From Sphingomonadales bacterium (GTDB lineage: Bacteria > Pseudomonadota > Alphaproteobacteria > Sphingomonadales > Sphingomonadaceae), in NCBI GenBank assembly GCA_016721875.1, contig JADKHG010000003.1, positions 186,001 to 250,000 on the forward strand: a stretch of DNA of 64,000 nucleotides, in the 5' to 3' direction. Shown piece by piece: positions 35,034-44,555 of the stretch; position 1 is the stretch's first letter; each line of letters starts with the position of its first letter. The notes under the pieces were generated by a model. It saw nothing but the letters and a program-made list of their open reading frames with translations, did not search any database and was not told the DNA's origin. The translations under genes and the position numbers were made by a program.

Positions 35034-35785
35034 CAGAACGTCCCCCGCAACGCTGACTCGGCATAGCCGGTCATATGATCGCGCCATTGGGTGTCACCAA
35101 TCGCGTCATAGGCCTCAGCCACAAAGGCCTGCATCAGCAGGTTGCGTGCCTCCGCCATCGGCAGGCCGCGCTGCTGCGCATAGAACAACGCCATTTCATC
35201 GAGCTGGCCAATGGCGCAGCCATGCGCGCATTTAACATCGTCGGCATAGATTTCGAGTTCGGGCTTTGCGTTGATCGTTGCGGTGCGATCAAGCAGCAGG
35301 CCCTTGGCACCCAGCGCCGCGTCAGTCTTCTGCGCGTCTTTGGCGACATCAATACGGCCGATCATGGTCAGGGTGGCATGATCCATCGCCAAGCCGCGCA
35401 TCACCTGATTCGACGTGGCATTCGGCGCGACGTGGCGCAGGCGAGTAACGATTTCGGTCACTTCTTCACCTCGTCCGATGCCCACAGCACCCAATTCGAA
35501 ATGCGCGCCTTCCGCCAGCGTCACATCGATATCGAGCCGTTTATATCCGCCGCCAGTGAGCAGGAAAAACGCCTCACACCGCGCGCCTTCGGCAATGTCG
35601 ATCTGGTAACGCTGAATGTCGACCTTGCTCGCAGCCCCGGTCGAAACGCATTTATAGACCGGATGCGTCGCGCCCGCCTCGACGGCAATTTGCTGCGCCT
35701 CCGGCAGCGCCTTCAGCCCGGCCAGCACCTCGGCAGGTGCATAGCGCCATTCTTCATCGCGGCGGGTAGGGAGGGAAGAGATCAT
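35033..35785 (-). CDS. sufD: Fe-S cluster assembly protein SufD
   Basis: A 250-residue SufD; the ATG at 35785 follows GGGGAGGATCTT, and the frame upstream runs through repeat DNA. The beta-helix core is visible, with CAHGCAIGQLDEMALFYAQQR near the C-terminus, the histidine region at the SufB-SufD interface. It is shorter than many SufD proteins, as is usual in sphingomonads. It forms the scaffold with SufB and SufC. Confidence 0.93.
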   Translation of the reverse strand: MISSLPTRRDEEWRYAPAEVLAGLKALPEAQQIAVEAGATHPVYKCVSTGAASKVDIQRYQIDIAEGARCEAFFLLTGGGYKRLDIDVTLAEGAHFELGAVGIGRGEEVTEIVTRLRHVAPNATSNQVMRGLAMDHATLTMIGRIDVAKDAQKTDAALGAKGLLLDRTATINAKPELEIYADDVKCAHGCAIGQLDEMALFYAQQRGLPMAEARNLLMQAFVAEAYDAIGDTQWRDHMTGYAESALRGTF

Positions 35786-35786
35786 A

Positions 35787-35920
35787 AGATCCTCCCCGCT
35801 TGCGGGGAGGTGGCAGTCGCAAAGCGACTGACGGAGGGGGCTGGAGGTTTGTAAGGCGCTTGAAAGCACCCCCCCTCCACCATGCTGCGCATGGTCCCCC
35901 TCCCCGTTCCGGGGAGGAAT
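35787..35920. repeat. multi-hairpin palindromic repeat between sufC and sufD (family E)
   Basis: Within about 135 bases there are four hairpins: CCTCCCCGCTTGCGGGGAGG at 35791-35810, AGTCGCAAAGCGACT just after, ACCATGCTGCGCATGGT near 35879-35895, and CCTCCCCGTTCCGGGGAGG near 35900. No gene fits. It interrupts an otherwise overlapping operon and might affect mRNA stability between sufC and sufD. Confidence 0.8.
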
Positions 35921-35933
35921 AAGGTGGTCGGGC

Positions 35934-36750
<817 letters not shown>

Positions 36751-36767
<17 letters not shown>

Positions 36768-36909
36768 TTGTATCCCAGTGCGAACCATTTTCGGATTTTA
36801 GACCGACTTTTGAGAGCAACTCGTTGAGTTTGGTGAGGTCACCCGAAGCACGAATGCGATCATATTCTTCAAGCAAACCGGCATCGAATAGACGCTCGTT
36901 CACAGTCAT
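36751..36909 (-). CDS. small protein encoded between sufB and sufC, unknown function
   Basis: A 52-residue hydrophilic, probably helical protein (MTVNERLFDAGLLEEYDRIR, then TKLNELLSKVGL). The ATG at 36909 follows AAGGACTACTCCGGC. Its end overlaps the sufC start by 17 bases, so translation may be coupled. Codons are less GC-rich than in neighbouring suf genes. No family recognised. It lies just downstream of the displaced sufB tail. Confidence 0.55.
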
Positions 36910-36922
36910 GCCGGAGTAGTCC

Positions 36923-36970
36923 TTATCCAACGGAACCCTCCAAACTAATCCCCAACAATTTCTGTGCTTC
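36923..36970 (-). other. displaced, recoded copy of the sufB 3' end
   Basis: Fifteen codons plus stop encode EAQKLLGISLEGSVG, the same peptide as the SufB C-terminus at 37488-37535. Twelve of the 15 codons differ, all synonymously, and this copy prefers A/T at third positions (GCA, AAA, TTG, GGT, GTT, GGA) where sufB uses GCG, AAG, CTG, GGG, GTC, GGG. Such divergence with a fixed protein means both copies spent long times as functional sufB ends. Confidence 0.8.
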
Positions 36971-37366
36971 GCTCTCTTCTCCCCTCCCGCTTGCGGGAGG
37001 GGTTGGGGGTGGGCCTGAATCAGCAAGTGCAGCGGATATTGACCGTGCGACGCCATCCAAATTGGTTAGGACGTCAACATTGCTAAATCGCATCACACGA
37101 TAACATTGCGCCTTCAGATAACTGTCACGACGCAAGTCATGGGCGATACGAGTGTCGTGTGAATACCCGTCCAGTTCGACGATCAGTCTAGCCTCGCGAC
37201 ACAGAAAATCAGCGAAATACGGTCCAACGGGCATTTGTCTGCTAAACTTGAAACCATCCAATTTGCGACCGCTCAAAACTGTCCAAAGCGCACGCTCAGC
37301 AGGCGTAGCCCGATTGCGCAATTCCTTAGCGCGTCGCGTGTTGCGCGGTTTGAATTCCCCGGTCAC
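36923..37366 (-). CDS. DUF559 endonuclease domain protein
   Basis: A 147-residue protein starting with GTG at 37366. The DUF559 (Vsr-like, PD-(D/E)XK) core is clear: RATPAERALWTVLSGRKLDG, then PVGPYFADFLCREARLIVEL with catalytic Asp and the E-x-D in VELDGYSHD, and QCYRVMRFSNVDV. From residue 117 the frame reads through the left inverted repeat (GPPPTPPASGRGEE) and ends EAQKLLGISLEGSVG, identical to the SufB C-terminus. GC is lower than in the flanking suf genes. Relatives are lone predicted nucleases without proven roles. Confidence 0.85.
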   Translation of the reverse strand: MTGEFKPRNTRRAKELRNRATPAERALWTVLSGRKLDGFKFSRQMPVGPYFADFLCREARLIVELDGYSHDTRIAHDLRRDSYLKAQCYRVMRFSNVDVLTNLDGVARSISAALADSGPPPTPPASGRGEESEAQKLLGISLEGSVG

Positions 37367-37404
37367 AGGCCCACCCCCAACCCCTCCCGCAAGCGGGAGG
37401 GGAG
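36979..37404. mobile_element. putative nuclease cassette: DUF559 gene between 39-bp perfect inverted repeats
   Basis: 36979-37017 and 37366-37404 are perfect inverse complements over 39 bases; each contains CTCCCGC..GCGGGAG and the block TTGGGGGTGGGCCTG or its inverse. The nuclease gene fills the space between, with its GTG start at the edge of one repeat and its frame running out through the other. Immediately outside (36923-36970) lies a second copy of the sufB end. No transposase is present. Confidence 0.6.
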
Positions 37405-37473
37405 CTTTTGCATCGTACCTTCAATCCTCGTCCCCTGAAGGGGAGGGGGTTGGTTCTGCTTTGCATGATCGTT

Positions 37474-37500
37474 GAGTGTCGGCTGTTTCACCCGACACTC
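37474..37500. repeat. hairpin spanning the sufB stop codon
   Basis: GAGTGTCGG at 37474-37482 pairs with CCGACACTC at 37492-37500 across nine bases that include the sufB TGA. No U-run follows on the transcript. It could stabilise sufB mRNA or act as a weak termination point. Confidence 0.55.
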
Positions 37501-38990
37501 CCCTCAAGCGAAATGCCCAGCAACTTCTGCGCCTCCACCGCAAATTCCATCGGCAGTTGCTGAAGCACTTCCTTGGCAAAGCCGTTGACGATCAGGGCGA
37601 CGGCTTCTTCCTGCCCCAGCCCGCGTTGCATCGCGTAGAAGAGCTGGTCATCGCTGATCTTGCTGGTGGTTGCCTCATGCTCGATCTGGGCAGAAGGGTT
37701 GCGGACTTCGATATAGGGCACGGTGTGGGCGCCGCAGTCGCTGCCCAAGAGCAGGCTGTCGCACTGGGTGAAGTTGCGCACGCCTTCGGCATTGGGGGCC
37801 ACGCGAACCAGCCCGCGATAGGTGTTGTTGCTCTTCCCCGCGCTGATGCCCTTGGAGATGATCGTCGAGCGGCTGCCCTTGCCATTGTGGATCATCTTGG
37901 TGCCGGTATCGGCCTGCTGGTAATTGTTGGTGACCGCGACCGAATAAAATTCGCCGACGCTGTTTTCGCCGTTGAGGACGCAGCTTGGATATTTCCATGT
38001 CACCGCGCTGCCGGTTTCAACCTGCGTCCAGCTGACCTTGCTGTTCCGCCCCTGGCACAAAGCGCGTTTGGTGACGAAATTATAGATGCCGCCCTTGCCT
38101 TCGTCGTCGCCGGGATACCAGTTCTGCACGGTGCTGTACTTGATCTCGGCATCATCAAGCGCGACCAGCTCTACCACCGCGGCATGCAGCTGATTCTCAT
38201 CGCGCATCGGCGCGGTGCAGCCTTCGAGATAGCTGACATAGCTGCCCTTGTCGGCGACGATCAGCGTGCGTTCGAACTGGCCAGTATTTTCCGCATTGAT
38301 GCGGAAATAGGTTGAAAGCTCCATCGGACAGCGCACGCCTTCGGGGATGTAGACAAAGGTCCCGTCGGAGAAGACCGCGCAGTTTAGCGTGGCGAAATAA
38401 TTGTCGTGCATCGGCACAACCTTGCCGAGCCATTTTTTCACCAGCTCCGGATATTCACGAATCGCTTCGGAAATCGAACGGAAGATCACGCCAGCTTTTT
38501 CCAGCTCCGCACGGAAGGTGGTGGCGACGGATACGCTATCGAAAACCGCATCCACCGCAACCCGACGACCCGGCATCCCGCCATCCTCGCCGCCTTCCAC
38601 GCCCGCGAGCAATTTCTGCTCGGCAATCGGGATACCCAGCTTTTCATAGACGCGCAGGATTTCGGGATCGACCTCGTCCAGACTGCCGAGCTTGGGCTTC
38701 GCCTTGGGCGCAGCGTAATAATAGGCATCCTGATAATCGATCGGATCAATGTTGAGCTTGGCCCAATCGGGCATCTCCATCGTCAGCCAATGGCGATAGG
38801 CCTTCAGCCGCCATTCGAGCATCCATTCGGGCTCATTCTTCTTGGCGGAGATGAAACGAACGGTGTCTTCGCTCAGCCCCTTGGGCGCGAACTCCGTGTC
38901 GATGTCGCTCGACCAGCCATGCTCATAATCGGCAACGCTGGCGGCAGCTTCGCGGGCAGCGCGATCCTTGATGTCGATGTCGTCGGTCAT
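37488..38990 (-). CDS. sufB: Fe-S cluster assembly scaffold SufB
   Basis: A 500-residue SufB. The ATG at 38990 overlaps the stop of the Rrf2 gene (ATGA). Typical blocks: MHDNYFATLNCAVFSDGTFV, YIPEGVRCPMELSTYFRIN, SYVSYLEGCTAP, RALCQGRNSKVSWTQ and SDCGAHTVPYIEVRNPSAQI. It builds the nascent cluster with SufC and SufD. The last 15 codons have a diverged second copy 520 bases downstream, beyond a nuclease cassette. Confidence 0.96.
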   Translation of the reverse strand: MTDDIDIKDRAAREAAASVADYEHGWSSDIDTEFAPKGLSEDTVRFISAKKNEPEWMLEWRLKAYRHWLTMEMPDWAKLNIDPIDYQDAYYYAAPKAKPKLGSLDEVDPEILRVYEKLGIPIAEQKLLAGVEGGEDGGMPGRRVAVDAVFDSVSVATTFRAELEKAGVIFRSISEAIREYPELVKKWLGKVVPMHDNYFATLNCAVFSDGTFVYIPEGVRCPMELSTYFRINAENTGQFERTLIVADKGSYVSYLEGCTAPMRDENQLHAAVVELVALDDAEIKYSTVQNWYPGDDEGKGGIYNFVTKRALCQGRNSKVSWTQVETGSAVTWKYPSCVLNGENSVGEFYSVAVTNNYQQADTGTKMIHNGKGSRSTIISKGISAGKSNNTYRGLVRVAPNAEGVRNFTQCDSLLLGSDCGAHTVPYIEVRNPSAQIEHEATTSKISDDQLFYAMQRGLGQEEAVALIVNGFAKEVLQQLPMEFAVEAQKLLGISLEGSVG

Positions 38991-39391
38991 CGCGTCACCA
39001 GACTTGTCAGAGTTACATCGGCCAAAGCTCCGCGCACCGTCTGGTTCACTACCGCCCAATGCGGCTTGATGTTGCAATCGGGTTCGATTGTGCAATGACA
39101 GGTTTCGCTGTTGACGCAGTTGGTCATTGCAATCGGACCTTCGACTGCCTCTATAATGTCCGCCAGATTGATCGCCGCCGCCGGACGCGCCAGTTGGATA
39201 CCGCCACCTGCACCGCGCGCCGAACGAAGCAATTGCGCTTTGGTCAAAATGCTCACCAATTTCTGAACCGTAGGAAGCGCAATCCCGGTCTCGGTCGCCA
39301 GTTCTGTGGCTGAAGTACGCGCACCACCGCAATGGCGCGCAGCGGCGCCCATCACAACAATTGCATAGTCAGCCATGTTCGACAGCCGCAT
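38987..39391 (-). CDS. Rrf2 family transcriptional regulator (suf operon)
   Basis: A 134-residue winged-helix regulator: MRLSNMADYAIVVMGAAARH, recognition region TGIALPTVQKLVSILTKAQL, and GAGGGIQLARPA. A cysteine group CVNSETCHC and C near residue 106 can bind an Fe-S cluster, as in IscR. It precedes and overlaps sufB, so it is almost certainly the suf regulator that senses Fe-S status. Confidence 0.92.
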   Translation of the reverse strand: MRLSNMADYAIVVMGAAARHCGGARTSATELATETGIALPTVQKLVSILTKAQLLRSARGAGGGIQLARPAAAINLADIIEAVEGPIAMTNCVNSETCHCTIEPDCNIKPHWAVVNQTVRGALADVTLTSLVTR

Positions 39392-40400
39392 GTGCGCGAT
39401 ACCTCAAAATCAAATCGGAAGAGATTACTCCGATTATATGCGCCGATGGCAAGCAGAAATCAACCCGGATAGGCAGAAAGTTCGCGGTAATTGTCTTGGA
39501 CAGCCAGATTCGCAGGATTTTTGTATCATCGCTTTCCAATGCACCGGGCGTTCGGCCGGTGAAGTGGCGAATTTCGCGAATCATATGCGATTGATCGTAA
39601 AACAGCGATTCGATCCGCTCGCGTGCCTCTGGAGGTGCATCAGGGTCACACAAAACGGTGGCAGCCCGCAGCGCCCGATATTTGCGCATCAATTGTTTGG
39701 GCGACGAACCAAAATAGTGGCGGATCAATCGGGTTGAGGTGCTGCGGGACATAGGCAGCCGCGCAAAAATTGCTTCTACATCGGGATCAAATTCGCCCGA
39801 CAACCAGTCAATGACTTCACGGATCAACCCGATATGCGATGATGGAACGGATTTGCGAAATGGCAGCAGAAAGCGCGTTACCTGTTCAACCATTTCCCTG
39901 ACCGACAATGTGCCTGCACGTCGTCCCTCCGCAAATTGCTTTGCAAGTTTCGCAATCCCTTCGCCAAAGATTTCCGAAGCATCGACGAGGCGATTGGAAT
40001 AAACCGGGGCGGGTTTCCCGGTCAGCGCGACAATTCCCAAAGGCGACAGTGCCAGACCGAAATCCTCCATCGGACCTGATAGGTCAAATTCCGCTGACGC
40101 CGTACCGGGGCCGAAAAACGAAGCCGGATGCACATGATCGACATGACCGTCTTCGAAACGCAAACTGCCTGATCCGCGGATGAAGAAAACCAGATGTCCC
40201 AAAGCCGCAGGCTGGGAATCGCGAACCACCGACTCTTCACAGCGAAAGTGATAGATTTGGGTGACAAAGGGCGCCAGTTCAGGTGGCGGGACAAATTGGG
40301 CTACCTCGATTCGGTCTGGCCCAATGCGCTCAGCCAACAAAGGCTGCTGACCGGATATCCGGTCAATAGTCGTAGCATCTCCATCCGACCCTGCGCCCAT
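39369..40400 (-). CDS. AraC family transcriptional regulator, probable frameshift at its C-terminus
   Basis: A 343-residue frame as written. The N-terminal part (about residues 30-200) is a cupin-like sensing domain; the C-terminal part is the AraC double helix-turn-helix (FARLPMSRSTSTRLIRHYFG, then YDQSHMIREIRHFTGRTPGA). Near 39495 one G appears lost: restoring it changes LSKTITANF to LSKDNYRELSAYPG with a stop at 39460. The corrected end leaves 68 bases for the suf promoter instead of overlapping the Rrf2 gene. Target genes unknown. Confidence 0.82.
   Translation of the reverse strand: MGAGSDGDATTIDRISGQQPLLAERIGPDRIEVAQFVPPPELAPFVTQIYHFRCEESVVRDSQPAALGHLVFFIRGSGSLRFEDGHVDHVHPASFFGPGTASAEFDLSGPMEDFGLALSPLGIVALTGKPAPVYSNRLVDASEIFGEGIAKLAKQFAEGRRAGTLSVREMVEQVTRFLLPFRKSVPSSHIGLIREVIDWLSGEFDPDVEAIFARLPMSRSTSTRLIRHYFGSSPKQLMRKYRALRAATVLCDPDAPPEARERIESLFYDQSHMIREIRHFTGRTPGALESDDTKILRIWLSKTITANFLPIRVDFCLPSAHIIGVISSDLILRYRAHAAVEHG
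39413..39463 (-). promoter_or_regulatory. probable suf operon promoter and Rrf2 operator
   Basis: On the minus strand TATAAT (39433-39438) has TTGATT 19 bases upstream (39458-39463), a long spacing. Directly over and after the -10 lies a perfect dyad, AATCGGA-N9-TCCGATT (39413-39435). The dyad is well placed for repression by the Rrf2 protein whose gene starts 22 bases on. Only correct if the AraC gene ends at 39460 rather than 39369. Confidence 0.5.
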
Positions 40401-40499
40401 ATATCCTCGCCCTATCGTGCACCGATAATGGCTTATCCCATTGAAAACACAGAATGGGCCTATTCTGGAATTTGTAAAGAGTTTTAACGCGACAGCTGA

Positions 40500-42401
40500 T
40501 TATTGCGGGGTTGGTTCGTCTTCCACGCTGCCCGGATCAACCTGCCCTCGATTGCGACCGAGTGCGCGGTCGATGAATTCATCAGCGACTTGTTCGGGTT
40601 CAATTGCATCATCGGGACTATGCACTGTGGGCAGGGGCTCGCCTTCGATCGGCATGCCATTTTCATCGACCAGAATTTCTTCTTCGCCTTCAGCCGCGGT
40701 ATCTTCTTCAAGCCGTTCGGGGAAGGACACGTCTGTGGCGAAATGTTCGACCGGCCTGTTGGCAACCGCGATCCGCATATAATTACCCCAGGCGCGAGCG
40801 GGGGCATGGCCGCCTTGCAGATTGCCAACAGGACGCGCGTCATCGCGGCCCATCCAGACGCCAGTGGTTAACCCCGACGAAAAGCCGAGGAACCAGCCAT
40901 CCTTGTTGCTGGAGGTGGTTCCGGTTTTGCCAGCAACCGGACGCCCAATCTGCGCTGCGCCGCCCGTTCCACCTGCAACCGCTGACTGCATCAAACCGGT
41001 CATCGCCCCGGCGACATAATCCTCGACCAGTTGGACTTGTTTGGGCGGTTTGTGTTTGTAAATGACATCGCCATCGATTGTCGTCACCTTGCTGATGGCA
41101 TAAGGCGTTACGCTGCGCCCGCGTGCCGCCACCGATGCAAAGGCACGGGTCATTTCAATCACGCGCGTTTCCGAGGAACCCAAAACCATTGCGGGGCCTG
41201 TGCTGATCGGTGTGGTTATGCCAAAGCGCCGCGCCATATTGGAAATCGAACTGGTGCCCAATTCCTCGCCAAGCTGTGCGGCAACGGTATTTTTCGAATA
41301 GGAAAAGGCAGTGCGCAGCGTGATTTCGCCCGCAAAATTTCCACCGCTGTTCTTCGGCGTCCAGCCGCCTATCGTGACCGGCTTGTCTTCGACCTTGTCC
41401 TCAGGGCGATAACCACCTTCGATGGCCGTCAGATAAACGAACAGCTTCCACGACGAACCCGGCTGACGAAGGGCTGTCACCGCCCGGTTGTAATTGCTTT
41501 TCGCATAGTCGGTGCCGCCTACCATCGCCCGTACTGCACTCGAGTTGCGGCAGCGCCCAGTCGGTGAAATACCGCACACTGTCCTGCGCCTTGTCGCCTG
41601 CAAGCTTAACCTTGGCAGGTTTGACCGAAGCCGCCTGTTCGGCGGTGATCATCCCGGCGTCCTGCATCACTTCGATAACAACACCCGCACGTCCAATTGC
41701 CGCCTGCGCATCGGCGGTGGGTGAATAGTGGGAGGGTGCCTTGACCAGCCCAGCGATGATCGCCGATTCCGCCAGATCAAGCGTTTCCGCACCATGGTCG
41801 AAGAATTTGCGGCTGGCGGCATCGACGCCGTAAGCCCCGCCGCCAAAATAGACCTTGTTCAGATACAGCTCGAGGATCTGCTCCTTTGAGAATTTCGTCT
41901 CCATCGCCAGCGCCAATATGATCTCGCGGATCTTCCGGCCCCATTCGCGGTTGTTGTTGAGATAGACGTTTCGTGCGAGCTGCTGCGTTATCGTCGAACC
42001 GCCCTGCGCCCATTGCCCACGCTCTATTCGCACCCAGAACGACCGCGCCATGCCATAGGGATCAATGCCCGGATGGTAAAGAAACGCCGGTCCTCAACAG
42101 CGACCATCGCGTCCTTCATATCCTTAGGTAGATCGTTGATGTTCAGCCATCGCCCAAAGCTTGGACCGATCGACTGGATGACCGTACCATCCGCAGCACG
42201 CACGCGGATCATCTGCCCGTTGGGGGATGCCTTCAGATCTTCGAAGCTGTCGATTTCGCCGCGCGCTATCGCAACAAATATGCCCAGCACCAAAAGCCCG
42301 AGAAGCGCAAGCGCGATGCCCGCCTTCAATGCACGCATGAACCAAAGCCGCATCGGCGACACTTCTCCTCCCTTGGCGTGACTGCGTGCCATAGGCCGCA
42401 T
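40500..42401 (-). pseudogene. mrcA: class A penicillin-binding protein 1A, frameshift and internal deletion
   Basis: A bifunctional peptidoglycan synthase. The N-terminus has a membrane helix (ALKAGIALALLGLLVLGIFV) and starts the GT51 domain; EDRRFFT then loses one C near 42075 (ACCAT for ACCCAT) before HPGIDPYGMARSF. GT51 motifs GGSTITQQL and YLNKVYFGGGAYG are intact. At 41536-41546 the frame jumps from DWALPQLE straight to VRAMVGGTDYAKSNYNRA, omitting the linker of perhaps 50 residues that normally precedes the transpeptidase. The transpeptidase has SSWK and GKTGTTSSNKDGW. Start codon uncertain among 42401, 42392 and a GTG near 42360. Confidence 0.85.
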
Positions 42402-42531
42402 TCGTTACCGGTTGCGCCGGAATCCGTAAAGCGGTTTCGCTCAAGCTTTACGAAAACGAAATCCTGCACCCTCCGCTTTCAATCGGGCCCTATTTACCCG
42501 TTATTAACCAGCTTCTCGGCAAGGTTGGGCG

Positions 42532-43032
42532 ATGTTTCGACGCTGCATATTTTTGGCCTGCCTTTTGGCTGCACCGGCTGCAGCGAAAGTCGATGATTGC
42601 TTGACCTGCAACCAGCGATCAGCGCGCGATCCTGACCATAAACCTTTGACCGTCGAAATCCGTAGCCAGCTCGATTTCAGCCGTGCCGTGGCGTCGGCGG
42701 GTGGCGGCGTGGTCAAGATCGACCCCGCGACCGGAACGCGCCAAGTCAGCGGCAATGTCGTCGATCTGGGCGGCAGCGCCTTTGCCGGTTCAGCTGTCGT
42801 AACTGGCGAGCCCGGGCGCCCTGTGCGCGTCGAAATGCCCGCACGGATCGCAATGAAAAACGCTTCTGGCGGAGAGATTGAGATCAGCAATATCCGTTCA
42901 AACCTGCCTCCCGCTCCAAAACTGGACGGCTTCGGCAAACTCGAATTTTCCTTCGGCGGCGACCTTGTCGTGCGCGGCAATGTGACCGGCACCTTTCGCG
43001 GACGGATTCCGATTACTGCGCAATATGAGTGA
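42532..43032 (+). CDS. DUF4402 domain-containing secreted protein
   Basis: A 166-residue protein with a signal peptide ending PAAA (residue 18). The DUF4402 pattern is clear: LTVEIRSQLDFSRAVASAGG, KIDPATGTRQVSGN, GEPGRPVRVEMPARI and the closing GTFRGRIPITAQYE. CLTCNQRS near the N-terminus adds a CxxC. The family resembles secreted beta-sandwich or pilus-associated proteins in alphaproteobacteria and has no proven function. Confidence 0.85.
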   Translation: MFRRCIFLACLLAAPAAAKVDDCLTCNQRSARDPDHKPLTVEIRSQLDFSRAVASAGGGVVKIDPATGTRQVSGNVVDLGGSAFAGSAVVTGEPGRPVRVEMPARIAMKNASGGEIEISNIRSNLPPAPKLDGFGKLEFSFGGDLVVRGNVTGTFRGRIPITAQYE

Positions 43033-43038
43033 ACAAAG

Positions 43039-44067
43039 CTAACGCGCCCGCGCCGCCGTCCGCGCCAGCCTAGCGAGTTCTTCCTCAAGCAAAGCGCCCC
43101 CCAGATCGCTGCCCTTGGCCATGATCTGCGCTTCGATATCGAGCAAATGGCGGTTCAATCCCGCGATCCGTTGTGATGGCCAGCGCTGCACCTGTCGTTC
43201 GAGCGTGCCATAATCCTTCCAGAACACACCGCGCGCCGCACGGACGACAGCACCCGCCTGCCCGCCTGCATCGACTTTAGCCCGCATAGCGCCCAACAGC
43301 GCCACCCTGCGTTGAAAGGCGCGCACCACCCGCACCGGCTCGACACCGGCGGCTTTCATTGTGGCAATTTCGCTCACCGCCTCGCGCAGATCACCGCTCA
43401 TCACCTTGTTGACCAGTCCCTGCACATCTTCCTCGACAGTTTCTGCCGACAGCAACGCTAGCACTGAAGCCTCGACCAGAACCGGACGTTCGGGTGCGGC
43501 GTCATAATAGAGCGCCAGCTTCTCGATCTCTCCCGCTGCCAGCCTGCGATCACCGCCGGTATAGGCCGCGATGCGCGCGGCCAATGCACGGTCGAGTTTC
43601 AAGCCAGCCTCGCGCGCCTTTGCCGCTATCATGTCGATGATCTGGCCTTCCTCGGGCATGTAGCAGATATAGGACAAGGCATAGGGCGAACCCTCGACAA
43701 GTTTGCGCAATTTGCTGGTTTTCTTCAGATCGCCTGCGGTCGCAATCACCGGATTTTCAACCACCGACGCCGTCAGCAGATTGTCAACCGCATCGACGCC
43801 TTCTTCGCGCAGAAAATTAACCCGGATCAGCCGCTTGTCACCGAATAGTGATCCCGAGGCGGCTTCATCGGCAAGAATCGCAGGATCGCCGCGCAACTTG
43901 GTACTGTCAAGTTCGACAATATCGAGTCCCGTGCCTAGGTTGCGAACCATAGTGCTCGCAATAGTAGAGACCGCGGACTCGTCTGGTCCATAAACGAAGT
44001 ACAGCCGGATATCGGGACGCGAGGTTATGCTGGCGGCAAAATCGCCTTCGCGCAGCTTTCCGCTCAT
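43039..44067 (-). CDS. holA: DNA polymerase III subunit delta (HolA)
   Basis: A 342-residue clamp-loader subunit that opens the sliding clamp. The start FAASITSRPDIRLYFVYGPD, the PYALSYICYMPEEGQIIDMI stretch and the C-terminal AFQRRVALLGAMRAKV match the delta family. It overlaps lptE by ATGA, giving the usual leuS-lptE-holA order. Confidence 0.93.
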   Translation of the reverse strand: MSGKLREGDFAASITSRPDIRLYFVYGPDESAVSTIASTMVRNLGTGLDIVELDSTKLRGDPAILADEAASGSLFGDKRLIRVNFLREEGVDAVDNLLTASVVENPVIATAGDLKKTSKLRKLVEGSPYALSYICYMPEEGQIIDMIAAKAREAGLKLDRALAARIAAYTGGDRRLAAGEIEKLALYYDAAPERPVLVEASVLALLSAETVEEDVQGLVNKVMSGDLREAVSEIATMKAAGVEPVRVVRAFQRRVALLGAMRAKVDAGGQAGAVVRAARGVFWKDYGTLERQVQRWPSQRIAGLNRHLLDIEAQIMAKGSDLGGALLEEELARLARTAARAR

Positions 44068-44555
44068 TGTTGCGATTGAGCGAAGAGCGACAGTCGGGTG
44101 ACAATCTGTTCGGCAACCTCGTTGGTCAGATTTTCCAGCGCAGTGTTTTCCGCCGCAATCGTCGCATATTCCGAACTGACCACGTCGATGCCCGCGTCCG
44201 ACTTCGCAGTAGCATCGAGCACTGTTGCGCCGGTGGAAAGATTGACCAGCTGATAGCGCGCGCGCAGCGTCCGCCGTTCGCGGGTGACGGTGTCATCGGC
44301 GCGCACGCCGAAACCTTCGATCTGGTCATCCAGCTTGATCACCAGCCGATATTGCTGCCCGCTGCCGTTCGACGCACCAAGCCTGTCGTTCAGGGCATTA
44401 CGCATCAACCAGCCGCTCTTGCCTTCGATTGGATCGACCGCAACCGAGCCCAGTACCGAAGCAACCGCACCCTTTGATCCACCGCTGTAAAGCGGTTGCA
44501 GGCCGCAGGCTGAGAGCATCAGCGAGGCAAGAAACAGGGGCAGAAGTCGTGTCAT
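44064..44555 (-). CDS. lptE: LPS assembly lipoprotein LptE
   Basis: A 163-residue outer-membrane lipoprotein with lipobox LMLSAC (Cys17) followed by GLQPLYSGGSKG, the typical start. LptE plugs the LptD barrel for lipopolysaccharide insertion. Identity rests on the N-terminus and the position between leuS and holA, which is conserved. It overlaps both neighbours by four bases. Confidence 0.92.
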   Translation of the reverse strand: MTRLLPLFLASLMLSACGLQPLYSGGSKGAVASVLGSVAVDPIEGKSGWLMRNALNDRLGASNGSGQQYRLVIKLDDQIEGFGVRADDTVTRERRTLRARYQLVNLSTGATVLDATAKSDAGIDVVSSEYATIAAENTALENLTNEVAEQIVTRLSLFAQSQQ

